Shown piece by piece: positions 32,466-41,713 of a DNA stretch of 64,000 nucleotides (position 1 is its first letter; each line of letters opens with the position of its first letter). The position numbers were made by a program, and so were the translations under genes. Below the pieces are notes generated by a model. It saw only the letters and a program-made list of their open reading frames with translations. It was not told the origin of the DNA and did not search any database. The stretch comes from Paraburkholderia metrosideri (lineage in GTDB: Bacteria; Pseudomonadota; Gammaproteobacteria; Burkholderiales; Burkholderiaceae): contig NZ_CAJHCP010000012.1 of assembly GCF_904848625.1 (NCBI RefSeq), positions 62,001 to 126,000 on the forward strand, read 5' to 3'.

Positions 32466-35400
32466 ATGGAATCTCCAAACGGGTACGCGCCGCGGATTTA
32501 CTTTTTTCATTCACTCCTCGTGGGGCCACTCGATGCATGGCCGGCGCAGTTCGCTCATGCGGCTTCGCTAGGCTTCGATCATGCATTGATTAGCGGGCTG
32601 TTCGAGCCCGGACAGGCGGGCCACGGGCAGGTGGTCGGCAATCACGCCGGGCTGCATCCCGTGTTCGAGGCGCAGCAGTCGGCGCCAGAGGCGATTCAGA
32701 CGCTGACGAGCGCAGCCACGCAAAGCGGTTTGACCGTGCTGGCCGATCTGGTGATCGACCGGATGGCCGCCGATGGCGCGCTCTACAGCGAGCATGCGGA
32801 CTGGTTCCATCCGCCCGAATCGGAGGAGTCGCGGCTCGATCCGCGTCATGTGCATCGCGAGGACAACGTCGCGTATGCCAATTTCAACGATACCGGTAGC
32901 CGCACCGCGTTAGTCGACTGGTGGACGCAGCAGTTGCTCGCGCTCGCTGATGCGGGCATCGGCGGCTTCAGGTTCGATTCGCCGCACCGCGTACCCGCCG
33001 AAGTCTGGCGGCAACTCTTCGAAGCGGTACGCGCGAAGCATCCTCACGTGCGCTTTCTCGCCGCGACGCCAGGTCTGTCTCGTGGCGATCTGCCCGGACT
33101 GGAAAGCGCGGGTTTCGACAGCGTGTTCTCGTCGGTGCGCTGGTGGGACTTCCGCTCGAGCTGGATGGTGGAAGAACATGCCGCACTCGCGCGCATCGGT
33201 GCGCCGATTGCCTTCCCCGAAGCGCCTTTTGACACCCGCCTCGTCGCGGAACTGACCGATGTCCACGATTCCACGCTCGTCGAGCGCGCGTATCGGCGCG
33301 CGTTGTTCACCTCGGCGGTCATCGGCACCGGCTGGATGATGCCGATGGGTTTCGAATACGGCGTCGCCGAACCGATGTCGCAAACGCGCGGCGACGCGTC
33401 GCAATTCGCGCTGGCGGTCCAGGCGAAAAAATTCGATCTCACCGGCGCGATCACGCATGTGAACGAAGTCGCGAGCCAGGTGAAGACGCTGCACGCGAAC
33501 GGTGAATTGCGCCCGCTCAGCGGTCCCGGTGCACCCGCCGCGGTCCTGTTGCGCGCTGACCAGGCCGACCTGCGCGTTGCGGACGAGTCGATCCTGATCG
33601 CCATCAATCCCGAACTCGGCGCGCCGGTGCGCGTCGATCCTGCGCGCTTTCTCGCAGGCGTGCCTGGCAACTTCACGCGCTTCGTGCCGCTGGATGCGCC
33701 AGGCCACACAGCGCCTGCCACGTTGACGCCGTTCACACTCGGCCCTGGCGCGGTGCGCCTGTTCCGCGCGCTCGCGGACAAGCCAATCCGGCTCGCGCCT
33801 CCCATCGACAAAGCGAATAGCAAGCGCAGTGGCCGCAAGACCGTGGTCGAAGCGATTGCCGCGCCACGCGTGGCGATTGAAAGCGTGATGCCGTCGTTCG
33901 ATAACGGCCGCTTTCCTGTCAAGCGCAGCGTCGGCGAGCATGCCGAGATCAGCGCGGCGATCTTTGCTGAAGGTCACGACAAGATCGCCGCCGCCGTGAT
34001 CTGGCGAGCTGCCGACGAAACCGCGTGGCACGAAGTGTTGATGGCTCCCGCGCAGCCCGCCGGCCTCGATATCTGGAAGGCGCGGATTCCGCTGGAACGC
34101 ATGGGCCGCCACGAGTTCACCGTGATGGCCTGGCGCGACGATTTCGCATCGCTCGTCGAGCATGTGCAAAAGAAGCTGAAGGCGGGCCAGACCGTCGAAC
34201 TGGAACTGGACGAAGCGTCGCATCTGTTCGCACTGGTGCTCGCCGAAGTCGAGACGGTGGAAGGCGCGGTCACCGAGCCGCTCGAACACATCGTCAAGGT
34301 GTTCACGAAGGCCGACGCCGCGACCAAGCTCGCGCTGCTACTTGCGCCGACGACCGCAAAGGCGATGACCGCCGCGCGCCATCGGCCGTTCCTGAGCCGC
34401 GATCCTGTGATTTATCGGATCGACGCCGAGCGTACCGCGGCACGTTTCGCAAGCTGGTATGAAATCTTCCCGCGTTCGATGAGCGACGACGAATCGCGTC
34501 ACGGCACCTTTGCCGATGTGATCACGAAACTGCCGCGCATCCGCGACATGGGTTTCGACGTGCTGTATTTCCCGCCGATTCACCCTATCGGCGTCGCCAA
34601 TCGCAAAGGCCGCAATAACACGCTGACCGCGCATCCAGGCGATGTCGGCAGCCCGTACGCGATCGGCGGCGTGGAAGGTGGACACACGGCCGTGCATCCG
34701 CAACTCGGCACGCTCGACGACTTCAAAGCGATGCTCGCCGCCGCGCATCAGCATGGCCTGGAAATCGCACTCGACTTCGCGGTGCAGTGTTCGCCGGATC
34801 ATCCGTGGCTGAAGGAGCATCCGACCTGGTTTGCGTGGCGTCCCGACGGCACCCTGCGTTACGCGGAAAATCCGCCGAAGAAGTATCAGGACATCGTCAA
34901 CCCCGACTTCTACGCACACGACGCCAAGCCCGACCTGTGGCTCGCACTGCGTGACGTGTTCCTGTTCTGGATCGACGCTGGCGTGCATATTTTCCGCATC
35001 GACAATCCGCATACGAAGCCGTTGCCGTTCTGGGAATGGGTGATCGGCGATGTGCGCTCGCGCTTTCCCGATACGATTTTCCTCGCCGAAGCATTTACGC
35101 GTCCGCGCATGATGAACCGGCTTGGCAAAATCGGCTTCTCGCAGTCATACACGTATTTCACGTGGCGCGAGTCGAAGCGCGACTTCATCGAGTACATGAG
35201 CGAACTGACGCAAAGCAGTGCGCGTGATTTCTATCGACCGAACTTTTTCGTCAATACGCCCGATATCAACCCACGGCATCTGCAATCGCAGGGACGCTCG
35301 GGCTTTCTGATTCGCGCTGCGTTGGCTTCGACACTCGCCGGTTTGTGGGGCGTGTACAGCGGTTTCGAATTGTGCGAGGCGGCCGCGCTGCCCAATAGCG

Positions 35401-35918
35401 AGGAGTATCTCGACTCCGAGAAGTATCAGCTGCGCGCGTGGGACTGGAACCGGCCCGGCAACATCACGGGTGAGATTACTGCGTTGAACCGGATTCGCCG
35501 TGCGAACCCGGCGCTGCAAACGCATCTCGGCCTCACGTTCCTGATGGCGCACAATGACCACGTCCTGGTCTTCGAGAAAGCGACCGAGGCACGCGACAAC
35601 GTCATCGTCGTCGCAATCAATCTCGACGCGTTCAACGAACAGGGCGCGGATATTGAATTGTCGTGGGAGACTTTCCAGAAATGGAATCTTCACGATCACG
35701 GAGCGCTGGAAGTGACCGATCAGATGACCGGCGCGCGCTTCGAATGGCATGGCCGCAGGCAGCACATTCAACTCGGGTCCGGTCAGCCGTTCTCGATCTG
35801 GCACATCGCGCCGCTCGGCGGTTTGCCCGCCGAACGTCCCGATGAAAGCGACAGCGACACCGACAGCGCTCTTCACGCCGACGCTGGCAACCCAACCCCT
35901 ACGGAAGGTGCGATATGA
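32466..35918 (+). CDS. glgE: GlgE maltose-1-phosphate maltosyltransferase with extra N-terminal GH13-like domain
   Basis: GlgE transfers maltosyl units from maltose-1-phosphate to the non-reducing end of alpha-1,4-glucans. The 1150-residue protein has a normal GlgE from about residue 470: the N/S region (PSFDNGRFPVKRSVGEHAEI), then the GH13 catalytic domain with HPIGVANRKGRNNTL, the nucleophile D846 in FRIDNPHTKP, acid/base E875 in FLAEAFTRP, and YSGFELCE. Usual GlgE is about 660-700 residues. The first ~465 residues form a second GH13-like unit: LTVLADLVID, FRFDSPHRVP (D171), FLAATPG, and a beta-rich end near 440. This aligns without gaps to the catalytic domain over D171-A200 versus D846-E875, with Ala200 in place of the acid/base Glu. 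ATG at 32466 has GGAAA upstream. Its stop overlaps the treS start (ATGA). Confidence 0.93.
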   Translation: MESPNGYAPRIYFFHSLLVGPLDAWPAQFAHAASLGFDHALISGLFEPGQAGHGQVVGNHAGLHPVFEAQQSAPEAIQTLTSAATQSGLTVLADLVIDRMAADGALYSEHADWFHPPESEESRLDPRHVHREDNVAYANFNDTGSRTALVDWWTQQLLALADAGIGGFRFDSPHRVPAEVWRQLFEAVRAKHPHVRFLAATPGLSRGDLPGLESAGFDSVFSSVRWWDFRSSWMVEEHAALARIGAPIAFPEAPFDTRLVAELTDVHDSTLVERAYRRALFTSAVIGTGWMMPMGFEYGVAEPMSQTRGDASQFALAVQAKKFDLTGAITHVNEVASQVKTLHANGELRPLSGPGAPAAVLLRADQADLRVADESILIAINPELGAPVRVDPARFLAGVPGNFTRFVPLDAPGHTAPATLTPFTLGPGAVRLFRALADKPIRLAPPIDKANSKRSGRKTVVEAIAAPRVAIESVMPSFDNGRFPVKRSVGEHAEISAAIFAEGHDKIAAAVIWRAADETAWHEVLMAPAQPAGLDIWKARIPLERMGRHEFTVMAWRDDFASLVEHVQKKLKAGQTVELELDEASHLFALVLAEVETVEGAVTEPLEHIVKVFTKADAATKLALLLAPTTAKAMTAARHRPFLSRDPVIYRIDAERTAARFASWYEIFPRSMSDDESRHGTFADVITKLPRIRDMGFDVLYFPPIHPIGVANRKGRNNTLTAHPGDVGSPYAIGGVEGGHTAVHPQLGTLDDFKAMLAAAHQHGLEIALDFAVQCSPDHPWLKEHPTWFAWRPDGTLRYAENPPKKYQDIVNPDFYAHDAKPDLWLALRDVFLFWIDAGVHIFRIDNPHTKPLPFWEWVIGDVRSRFPDTIFLAEAFTRPRMMNRLGKIGFSQSYTYFTWRESKRDFIEYMSELTQSSARDFYRPNFFVNTPDINPRHLQSQGRSGFLIRAALASTLAGLWGVYSGFELCEAAALPNSEEYLDSEKYQLRAWDWNRPGNITGEITALNRIRRANPALQTHLGLTFLMAHNDHVLVFEKATEARDNVIVVAINLDAFNEQGADIELSWETFQKWNLHDHGALEVTDQMTGARFEWHGRRQHIQLGSGQPFSIWHIAPLGGLPAERPDESDSDTDSALHADAGNPTPTEGAI

Positions 35919-38900
35919 AGCGTGACGATCCAGCCCAAACCACCGTGCAGTCGCCGGTGGGCAACGCTCCCGGCAATACCGCCAAGCCGCGCTCGAACCG
36001 GCGCGGCAAGCCTGCGGCGCTGAGCGACGATCCGCTCTGGTACAAGGACGCGATCATCTATCAGGTGCACATCAAATCGTTCTTCGATGCGAATAACGAC
36101 GGCGTCGGCGATTTTCCCGGCCTGATTGCGAAGCTCGACTACATCGCCGAGCTCGGCGTGAATGCGATCTGGTTGCTGCCGTTCTATCCGTCGCCACGGC
36201 GCGACGATGGTTACGACATCGCCGACTATCGCAACGTGCATCCGGACTACGGTCAGCTGTCCGACGTGAAGCGCTTCATTCAGGAAGCGCATGCGCGCGG
36301 AATTCGCGTGATCACCGAGCTGGTCATCAATCACACATCGGATCAACACCCGTGGTTTCAGCGCGCGCGGCGCGCGAAGCCGGGCTCGAACCATCGCAAT
36401 TTTTATGTGTGGTCCGATACCGATCAGAAGTACGAGGAAACGCGGATCATCTTTATCGATTCGGAGCCGTCGAACTGGTCGCATGACCCTGTCGCGGGCG
36501 CTTACTACTGGCACCGTTTCTATTCACACCAGCCTGATCTGAACTTCGACAATCCCGCGGTGCTGAAAGAAGTGCTTCAGGTGATGCGCTTCTGGCTCGA
36601 TATGGGCATTGACGGGCTACGGCTCGACGCGGTGCCATATCTGGTCGAACGTGAGGGCACCAATAACGAGAACCTGCCGGAAACGCACGCGATCCTGAAG
36701 AAGATTCGCGCGACCATCGACGCCGAATATCCGAACCGGATGCTGCTCGCCGAAGCGAACCAGTGGCCGGAAGACGTGAAGGAATATTTCGGCGACGAAG
36801 ATGAATGCCATATGGCGTTCCACTTCCCGTTGATGCCGCGCATCTATATGTCGATTGCGAGCGAAGACCGTTTCCCGATCACCGACATCATGCGGCAAAC
36901 GCCGGACCTCGCCTCGACGAATCAATGGGCGATTTTCCTGCGCAATCACGACGAACTCACGCTCGAAATGGTCACGGACTCCGAGCGCGATTACTTGTGG
37001 AATACCTATGCAAGCGATCGTCGCGCGCGGCTGAATCTCGGCATTCGCCGCCGCCTCGCACCGTTGATGGAGCGTGACCGCCGCCGCATCGAGTTGATCA
37101 ATTCGCTGCTGCTGTCGATGCCCGGCACGCCCGTGATCTACTACGGCGACGAACTCGGCATGGGCGACAACATCCACCTTGGCGACCGTGACGGTGTGCG
37201 CACGCCGATGCAGTGGTCGTCGGATCGTAACGGCGGTTTCTCGCGCGCCGATCCTGAGCAACTGGTGCTGCCGCCGGTAATGGGCTCGCTATACGGCTTC
37301 GACGCGGTTAATGTCGAAGCGCAAAGCCGCGATCCGCATTCGCTGCTGAACTGGACGCGCCGCATGCTCGCCACGCGTCGCGCGAAGCAAACGTTCGGGC
37401 GCGGCACGATCCGCTTCCTGAAGCCGGAAAACCGCAAGATCCTCGCGTATCTGCGGGAAATGCCGGGCGAGCCGCCGATCCTCTGCGTCGCGAATCTGTC
37501 GCGCGCGCCGCAGGCAGTCGAACTCGATCTGTCCGAATTCAACGGCTCGGTGCCGATTGAAATGACCGCCGACTCCGTATTCCCCGCGATCGGCCAACTG
37601 ACCTATCTACTGACGTTCCCGCCGTACGGCTTTCTGTGGTTCATGCTGTGCCCGGGTGGCCAGCGTCCAACCTGGGCTCAGGCGCATTCGGAACCGCTGC
37701 CGGAATTCGCGACGATCGTGATTCGCGAAGGGCAAGCCGGGCCGACGCCGGAGAACGTCCGTCTGCTCGAATCGGAAGTGTTGCCTTCGTGGCTCAGCCG
37801 GCGCCGCTGGTTTGCGTCGAAAGATCAGAAGATGCATGCGGTGCGGCTTGCCGCGCTAACCACGATCCCGAATGGCGGCTTTGCGTTCACCGAAATCGAA
37901 GCGGACGTGGGCGACCATACCGAGCGTTACGTCGTTCCAATCGCGATCACGTGGGGTGGCGAGACCACCACGCCGCTGTTTATACAGTTGGCGTTGGCAC
38001 GCGTGCGGCGCGGCCGCAATGTCGGTCATCTGACCGACGCGTTCGCGCTGCCGATCTTCGCCCATAACGTGATGCGCAAACTGCGCGAACGCGCGGTCGT
38101 ACCGACCGTGCAGAAGAGCGAAATCAAGTTCCTTCCAACCGAACGTTTCGCCGAACTGGACAAACTCGGCGACCGTCCGGAGATTCGCTGGCTCGCGGCG
38201 GAACAGAGCAACAGTTCGCTGATCATCGCCGACGCTGCCGTGCTGAAGCTGGTGCGCCGCCTCGTGAGCGGCATTCATCCGGAAGCGGAAATCAGCCGCT
38301 ATCTGACGAACCTCGGTTACGCGAACACCGCGCCGCTGTATGGCGAAGTCGTGCGCGTCGATCCTGAAGGCGTGCCGCATACGCTGTGCATTCTGCAAGG
38401 CTTCATCGACAATCAGGGCGATGCATGGAACTGGTCGCTCGACTATCTGCGCCGCTCGGTCGACGAGCTCGCGATTGCGGTCGATACGGAAAAAGCGACA
38501 TCGGCGCCGGATCGCGAGAAAGAAGCGATTCTGATGGAAGGCTATAGCGAACTGGCCGGCATCATCGGCAGACGGCTGGGCGAGTTGCACGTCGCACTCG
38601 CGTCGCCGACCGACGACCCCGCGTTCTCACCCGAACCGGCCGATGCCGTGCAGGTGAAGGCATGGGTGAGCGGCACGCAGTCGATGCTGGCCAGCGCGCT
38701 CGATCTGCTCGCTCCGCGCATCGAACAGATCAGCGATCCCGATACCCGCGCGCTTGCGCAGAGCCTGATCGACCGTCGCGAGGCGCTGGTGGCTGTCGTC
38801 GACCAACTCGTGTCGAGCGACTCCGAAGCACTGCGCATCCGCATTCACGGTGACTTCCATCTCGGCCAGATCCTGGTTGCACAGGGCGACGCGTATCTGA

Positions 38901-39400
38901 TCGACTTCGAAGGCGAGCCGGCGCGTTCGCTCGAAGAGCGTCGGCAGAAATCGAGCCCGTTGCGCGACGTGGCTGGCCTGATGCGATCGCTGTCGTATGC
39001 AAGCGCGGCGGCGCAATCCGCCACAGAAGCCGCCACGCAGCAGACAGCGGATCGCAAGCGCGCGCTGTTCGAGCGCTTCCGCGTGCATGCCACCGAGGCG
39101 TTCCTGGGTCAGTACCGCGCCGCCGTCGCGGAATCACCGACACCGCTGGTCGCCCCAGAGGCGGAACAGGCATTGCTCGATCTGTTCCTGATCGAAAAGG
39201 CTGCGTACGAAATCCGCTACGAAGCGGCCAATCGTCCGACGTGGCTCAGCTTGCCGGTGCGCGGCCTCGCTGCGCTCGCCAGCCGTCTGCTCGGCGATAC
39301 AGGCGCGAGCGGCACGACTGGGGCATCGTCGCAAGATCCTTCAACCCCGGCGCCCGGCGCCGCCACACCGCCTAACCCGGCTGAGGGCGATTATGAGTGA
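35915..39400 (+). CDS. treS: Trehalose synthase-maltokinase fusion (TreS-Mak)
   Basis: This is a 1161-residue bifunctional enzyme. Residues about 38-590 are the GH13 trehalose synthase that interconverts trehalose and maltose: YKDAIIYQVHIKSFFDANNDG, DGLRLDAVPYL (nucleophile D238), LLAEANQWPED (E280) and RNHDELTLEM. Residues about 625-1120 are the maltokinase (Pep2/Mak type), which makes maltose-1-phosphate for GlgE. It has a protein-kinase-like catalytic loop IHGDFHLGQIL (D980) and the metal motif LIDFEGEP. In mycobacteria these are two proteins in one complex; here a single chain channels the product. A Thr/Ser/Pro-rich tail follows. It overlaps glgE by 4 and glgB by 8 bases, so translation is coupled. 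Confidence 0.95.
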   Translation: MKRDDPAQTTVQSPVGNAPGNTAKPRSNRRGKPAALSDDPLWYKDAIIYQVHIKSFFDANNDGVGDFPGLIAKLDYIAELGVNAIWLLPFYPSPRRDDGYDIADYRNVHPDYGQLSDVKRFIQEAHARGIRVITELVINHTSDQHPWFQRARRAKPGSNHRNFYVWSDTDQKYEETRIIFIDSEPSNWSHDPVAGAYYWHRFYSHQPDLNFDNPAVLKEVLQVMRFWLDMGIDGLRLDAVPYLVEREGTNNENLPETHAILKKIRATIDAEYPNRMLLAEANQWPEDVKEYFGDEDECHMAFHFPLMPRIYMSIASEDRFPITDIMRQTPDLASTNQWAIFLRNHDELTLEMVTDSERDYLWNTYASDRRARLNLGIRRRLAPLMERDRRRIELINSLLLSMPGTPVIYYGDELGMGDNIHLGDRDGVRTPMQWSSDRNGGFSRADPEQLVLPPVMGSLYGFDAVNVEAQSRDPHSLLNWTRRMLATRRAKQTFGRGTIRFLKPENRKILAYLREMPGEPPILCVANLSRAPQAVELDLSEFNGSVPIEMTADSVFPAIGQLTYLLTFPPYGFLWFMLCPGGQRPTWAQAHSEPLPEFATIVIREGQAGPTPENVRLLESEVLPSWLSRRRWFASKDQKMHAVRLAALTTIPNGGFAFTEIEADVGDHTERYVVPIAITWGGETTTPLFIQLALARVRRGRNVGHLTDAFALPIFAHNVMRKLRERAVVPTVQKSEIKFLPTERFAELDKLGDRPEIRWLAAEQSNSSLIIADAAVLKLVRRLVSGIHPEAEISRYLTNLGYANTAPLYGEVVRVDPEGVPHTLCILQGFIDNQGDAWNWSLDYLRRSVDELAIAVDTEKATSAPDREKEAILMEGYSELAGIIGRRLGELHVALASPTDDPAFSPEPADAVQVKAWVSGTQSMLASALDLLAPRIEQISDPDTRALAQSLIDRREALVAVVDQLVSSDSEALRIRIHGDFHLGQILVAQGDAYLIDFEGEPARSLEERRQKSSPLRDVAGLMRSLSYASAAAQSATEAATQQTADRKRALFERFRVHATEAFLGQYRAAVAESPTPLVAPEAEQALLDLFLIEKAAYEIRYEAANRPTWLSLPVRGLAALASRLLGDTGASGTTGASSQDPSTPAPGAATPPNPAEGDYE

Positions 39401-41603
39401 GCATGATCCGGCCGTTGGCCTCCACCCTGTCGAGATCGACGCGCTAGTCGAAGCGCGTCACCCCGATCCGTTCTCGCAGCTTGGGCTGCATCAGACGGAC
39501 ATCGGTCCAGTGGTGCGTGCGTTGTTGCCGAACGCTGCCCATGTCACGGTGATTTCGCGTACCGACGGCGCAACGCTCGGCGAGCTCGAGCAATTGCGAC
39601 CAGGACTGTTCGCGGGCCGCGTGACGTCGGCGGCGCCTTATCGTCTGCGGATCGACTGGCATGGCGTGATTCAGGAAGTCGAGGATACCTATTCATTCGG
39701 CCCCGTTCTCGGCGATGAACCGTTGGGCCGCCTGGCGGGCGGCGACCCGTACGCGGTGCTGGAACTGCTCGGCTCGCGTCCGATGGAAGTGGATGGCGTG
39801 CCAGGCGTGCGCTTTGCCGTATGGGCACCGAATGCGCGACGCGTGTCGGTGGTCGGCGACTTCAATGCGTGGGACGGGCGGCGTCATCCGATGCGGCTGC
39901 GTCATCAGGCAGGCGTGTGGGAATTGTTCGTGCCGCGCGTCGGTGCAGGCACGCGCTACAAGTACGAGTTGCTGTCGCGCGACGGCCACCCGCTGCCGCT
40001 GAAGGCCGACCCGTGTGCGATGCAAACAGAAAAGCCGCCAGGCACGGCGTCCGTGGTCGCGCATGTCGATGAGATCGAGCAGTTTCCGTGGACCGACCAC
40101 GACTGGATTCAGTCGCGCGCCGCGAAACAGACCGCTCGCTCGCCGATCACGATCTACGAAGTGCACGCGGAGTCGTGGCTGCGTATCGCCGAAGAAGGTC
40201 AGCGCGGTCTCAATTGGGAAGAGCTCGCCGATCGCTTGATTCCGTACGTGAAAAGCATGGGCTTCACGCACGTCGAGTTCATGCCGATCGCAGAACATCC
40301 GTTCGGCGGATCGTGGGGTTATCAGCCGTTGGGGCAGTTCGCGCCGTCCGCGCGCTTCGGCAAGCCCGAACAGTTCGCGCGGTTCGTCGACCGCGCGCAC
40401 GAGGCCGGAATCGGCGTGATTCTCGACTGGGTACCTGCGCACTTTCCAAACGACGCCCACGGTCTGATCGACTTCGACGGCACGCCGCTCTATGAGCACG
40501 CAGACCCGCGCGAAGGCTATCACCAGGACTGGAACACGATGATCTACAACCTCGGCCGCAACGAGGTGAGCGCGTTCCTGGTCGCATCGGGGCTGGCGTG
40601 GCTGAAGCGCTATCACGTTGACGGTTTGCGGGTGGATGCGGTGGCGTCGATGCTGTATCGCGACTATTCACGCGCCGCCGATCAGTGGGTCCCGAACATT
40701 TACGGCGGACGGGAAAACCTCGAATCGATCGCGTTCCTCAAGCGGCTGAATCACGAAGTCGGCTATGTGCCGGGCGTGCCGGGTGCGATCACGATTGCCG
40801 AAGAATCGACCGCGTGGCCGGGGGTCACGGCATCTGTGCAGGACGGTGGGCTCGGCTTCCAGTTCAAGTGGAACATGGGCTGGATGCACGACACGTTGCA
40901 CTACATGGAAGAAGACCCGGTCTATCGTCAATACCATCACCACATGATGACGTTCGGGATGGTGTACGCGTATTCAGAGCGTTTCGTGCTGCCGCTGTCA
41001 CACGATGAAGTAGTGCACGGCAAAGGCTCGCTGCTCGGCAAGATGCCGGGCGACACGTGGCAACGCTTTGCCAATCTGCGCGCGTATTTCGGCTTCATGT
41101 GGACGCATCCGGGAAAGAAGCTGCTGTTCATGGGCGGCGAATTCGGCCAGATGGCGGAATTCAACCATGACACGTCGCCGCATTGGCATCTGCTCGACGA
41201 TCCGAACCACCATGGCGTGCAGAAGCTGGTTCGCGATCTGAACCATCTGTACAGCAGGGAGCCGGCGCTGCATCTGCTGGACAGTGAGCCAGGCGGCTTT
41301 GAATGGCTGGTTGGCGATGACAGCGGCAACAGCGTGTACGCGTATCGACGCACCGACGGCGCAGGCCAGGAACTCGTGATTGTCTGCAATATGACGCCCG
41401 TGCCGCGTGTCGGCTATCGCATCGGCATGCCGCGCGGTGGACGCTGGGCCGAAGTGCTGAACACCGACGCAGGCGTGTACGGCGGCTCGAATATGGGCAA
41501 CGGCGGCCCGATTCATACCGACGAAATGTCGAGTCACGGTAGACCGCATTCGGCGTCGCTGGTGCTGCCACCGCTCGCAACCATTGTATTGCGCGCCGAA
41601 TGA
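39393..41603 (+). CDS. glgB: 1,4-alpha-glucan branching enzyme
   Basis: GlgB makes alpha-1,6 branches in the glucan built by GlgE. The 736-residue protein has the N-terminal beta-sandwich repeat (about 15-105), a CBM48 module (FAVWAPNARRVSVVGDFNAWDGRRHPM, near 135-160), and a GH13_9 barrel. The barrel contains HPFGGSWGYQPLG, DGLRVDAVASMLYRDY (nucleophile D415), ITIAEEST (E470) and LPLSHDEVVHGKGSL. Length matches E. coli GlgB (728). The start overlaps the fusion gene by 8 bases. After the stop comes a strong hairpin and a 110-base gap to glgX. Confidence 0.96.
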   Translation: MSEHDPAVGLHPVEIDALVEARHPDPFSQLGLHQTDIGPVVRALLPNAAHVTVISRTDGATLGELEQLRPGLFAGRVTSAAPYRLRIDWHGVIQEVEDTYSFGPVLGDEPLGRLAGGDPYAVLELLGSRPMEVDGVPGVRFAVWAPNARRVSVVGDFNAWDGRRHPMRLRHQAGVWELFVPRVGAGTRYKYELLSRDGHPLPLKADPCAMQTEKPPGTASVVAHVDEIEQFPWTDHDWIQSRAAKQTARSPITIYEVHAESWLRIAEEGQRGLNWEELADRLIPYVKSMGFTHVEFMPIAEHPFGGSWGYQPLGQFAPSARFGKPEQFARFVDRAHEAGIGVILDWVPAHFPNDAHGLIDFDGTPLYEHADPREGYHQDWNTMIYNLGRNEVSAFLVASGLAWLKRYHVDGLRVDAVASMLYRDYSRAADQWVPNIYGGRENLESIAFLKRLNHEVGYVPGVPGAITIAEESTAWPGVTASVQDGGLGFQFKWNMGWMHDTLHYMEEDPVYRQYHHHMMTFGMVYAYSERFVLPLSHDEVVHGKGSLLGKMPGDTWQRFANLRAYFGFMWTHPGKKLLFMGGEFGQMAEFNHDTSPHWHLLDDPNHHGVQKLVRDLNHLYSREPALHLLDSEPGGFEWLVGDDSGNSVYAYRRTDGAGQELVIVCNMTPVPRVGYRIGMPRGGRWAEVLNTDAGVYGGSNMGNGGPIHTDEMSSHGRPHSASLVLPPLATIVLRAE

Positions 41604-41631
41604 GCCAGAGGTCGAGAAAAGCGCCGTAAAA

Positions 41632-41665
41632 GCGGGCGCGCGGCCTTGGCTCCGCGCGCCCGCTG
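41632..41665 (+). other. Strong GC hairpin between glgB and glgX
   Basis: AGCGGGCGCGCGG and CCGCGCGCCCGCT form a perfect 13-bp stem with an 8-base loop, 28 bases after the glgB stop. No T run follows. It could stabilise or process the operon mRNA, or pause transcription. Confidence 0.7.
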
Positions 41666-41713
41666 CATGAAGACCCAAGAGAGCGTTCACAAACTAGAAC
41701 AGGAAGGGGAATC

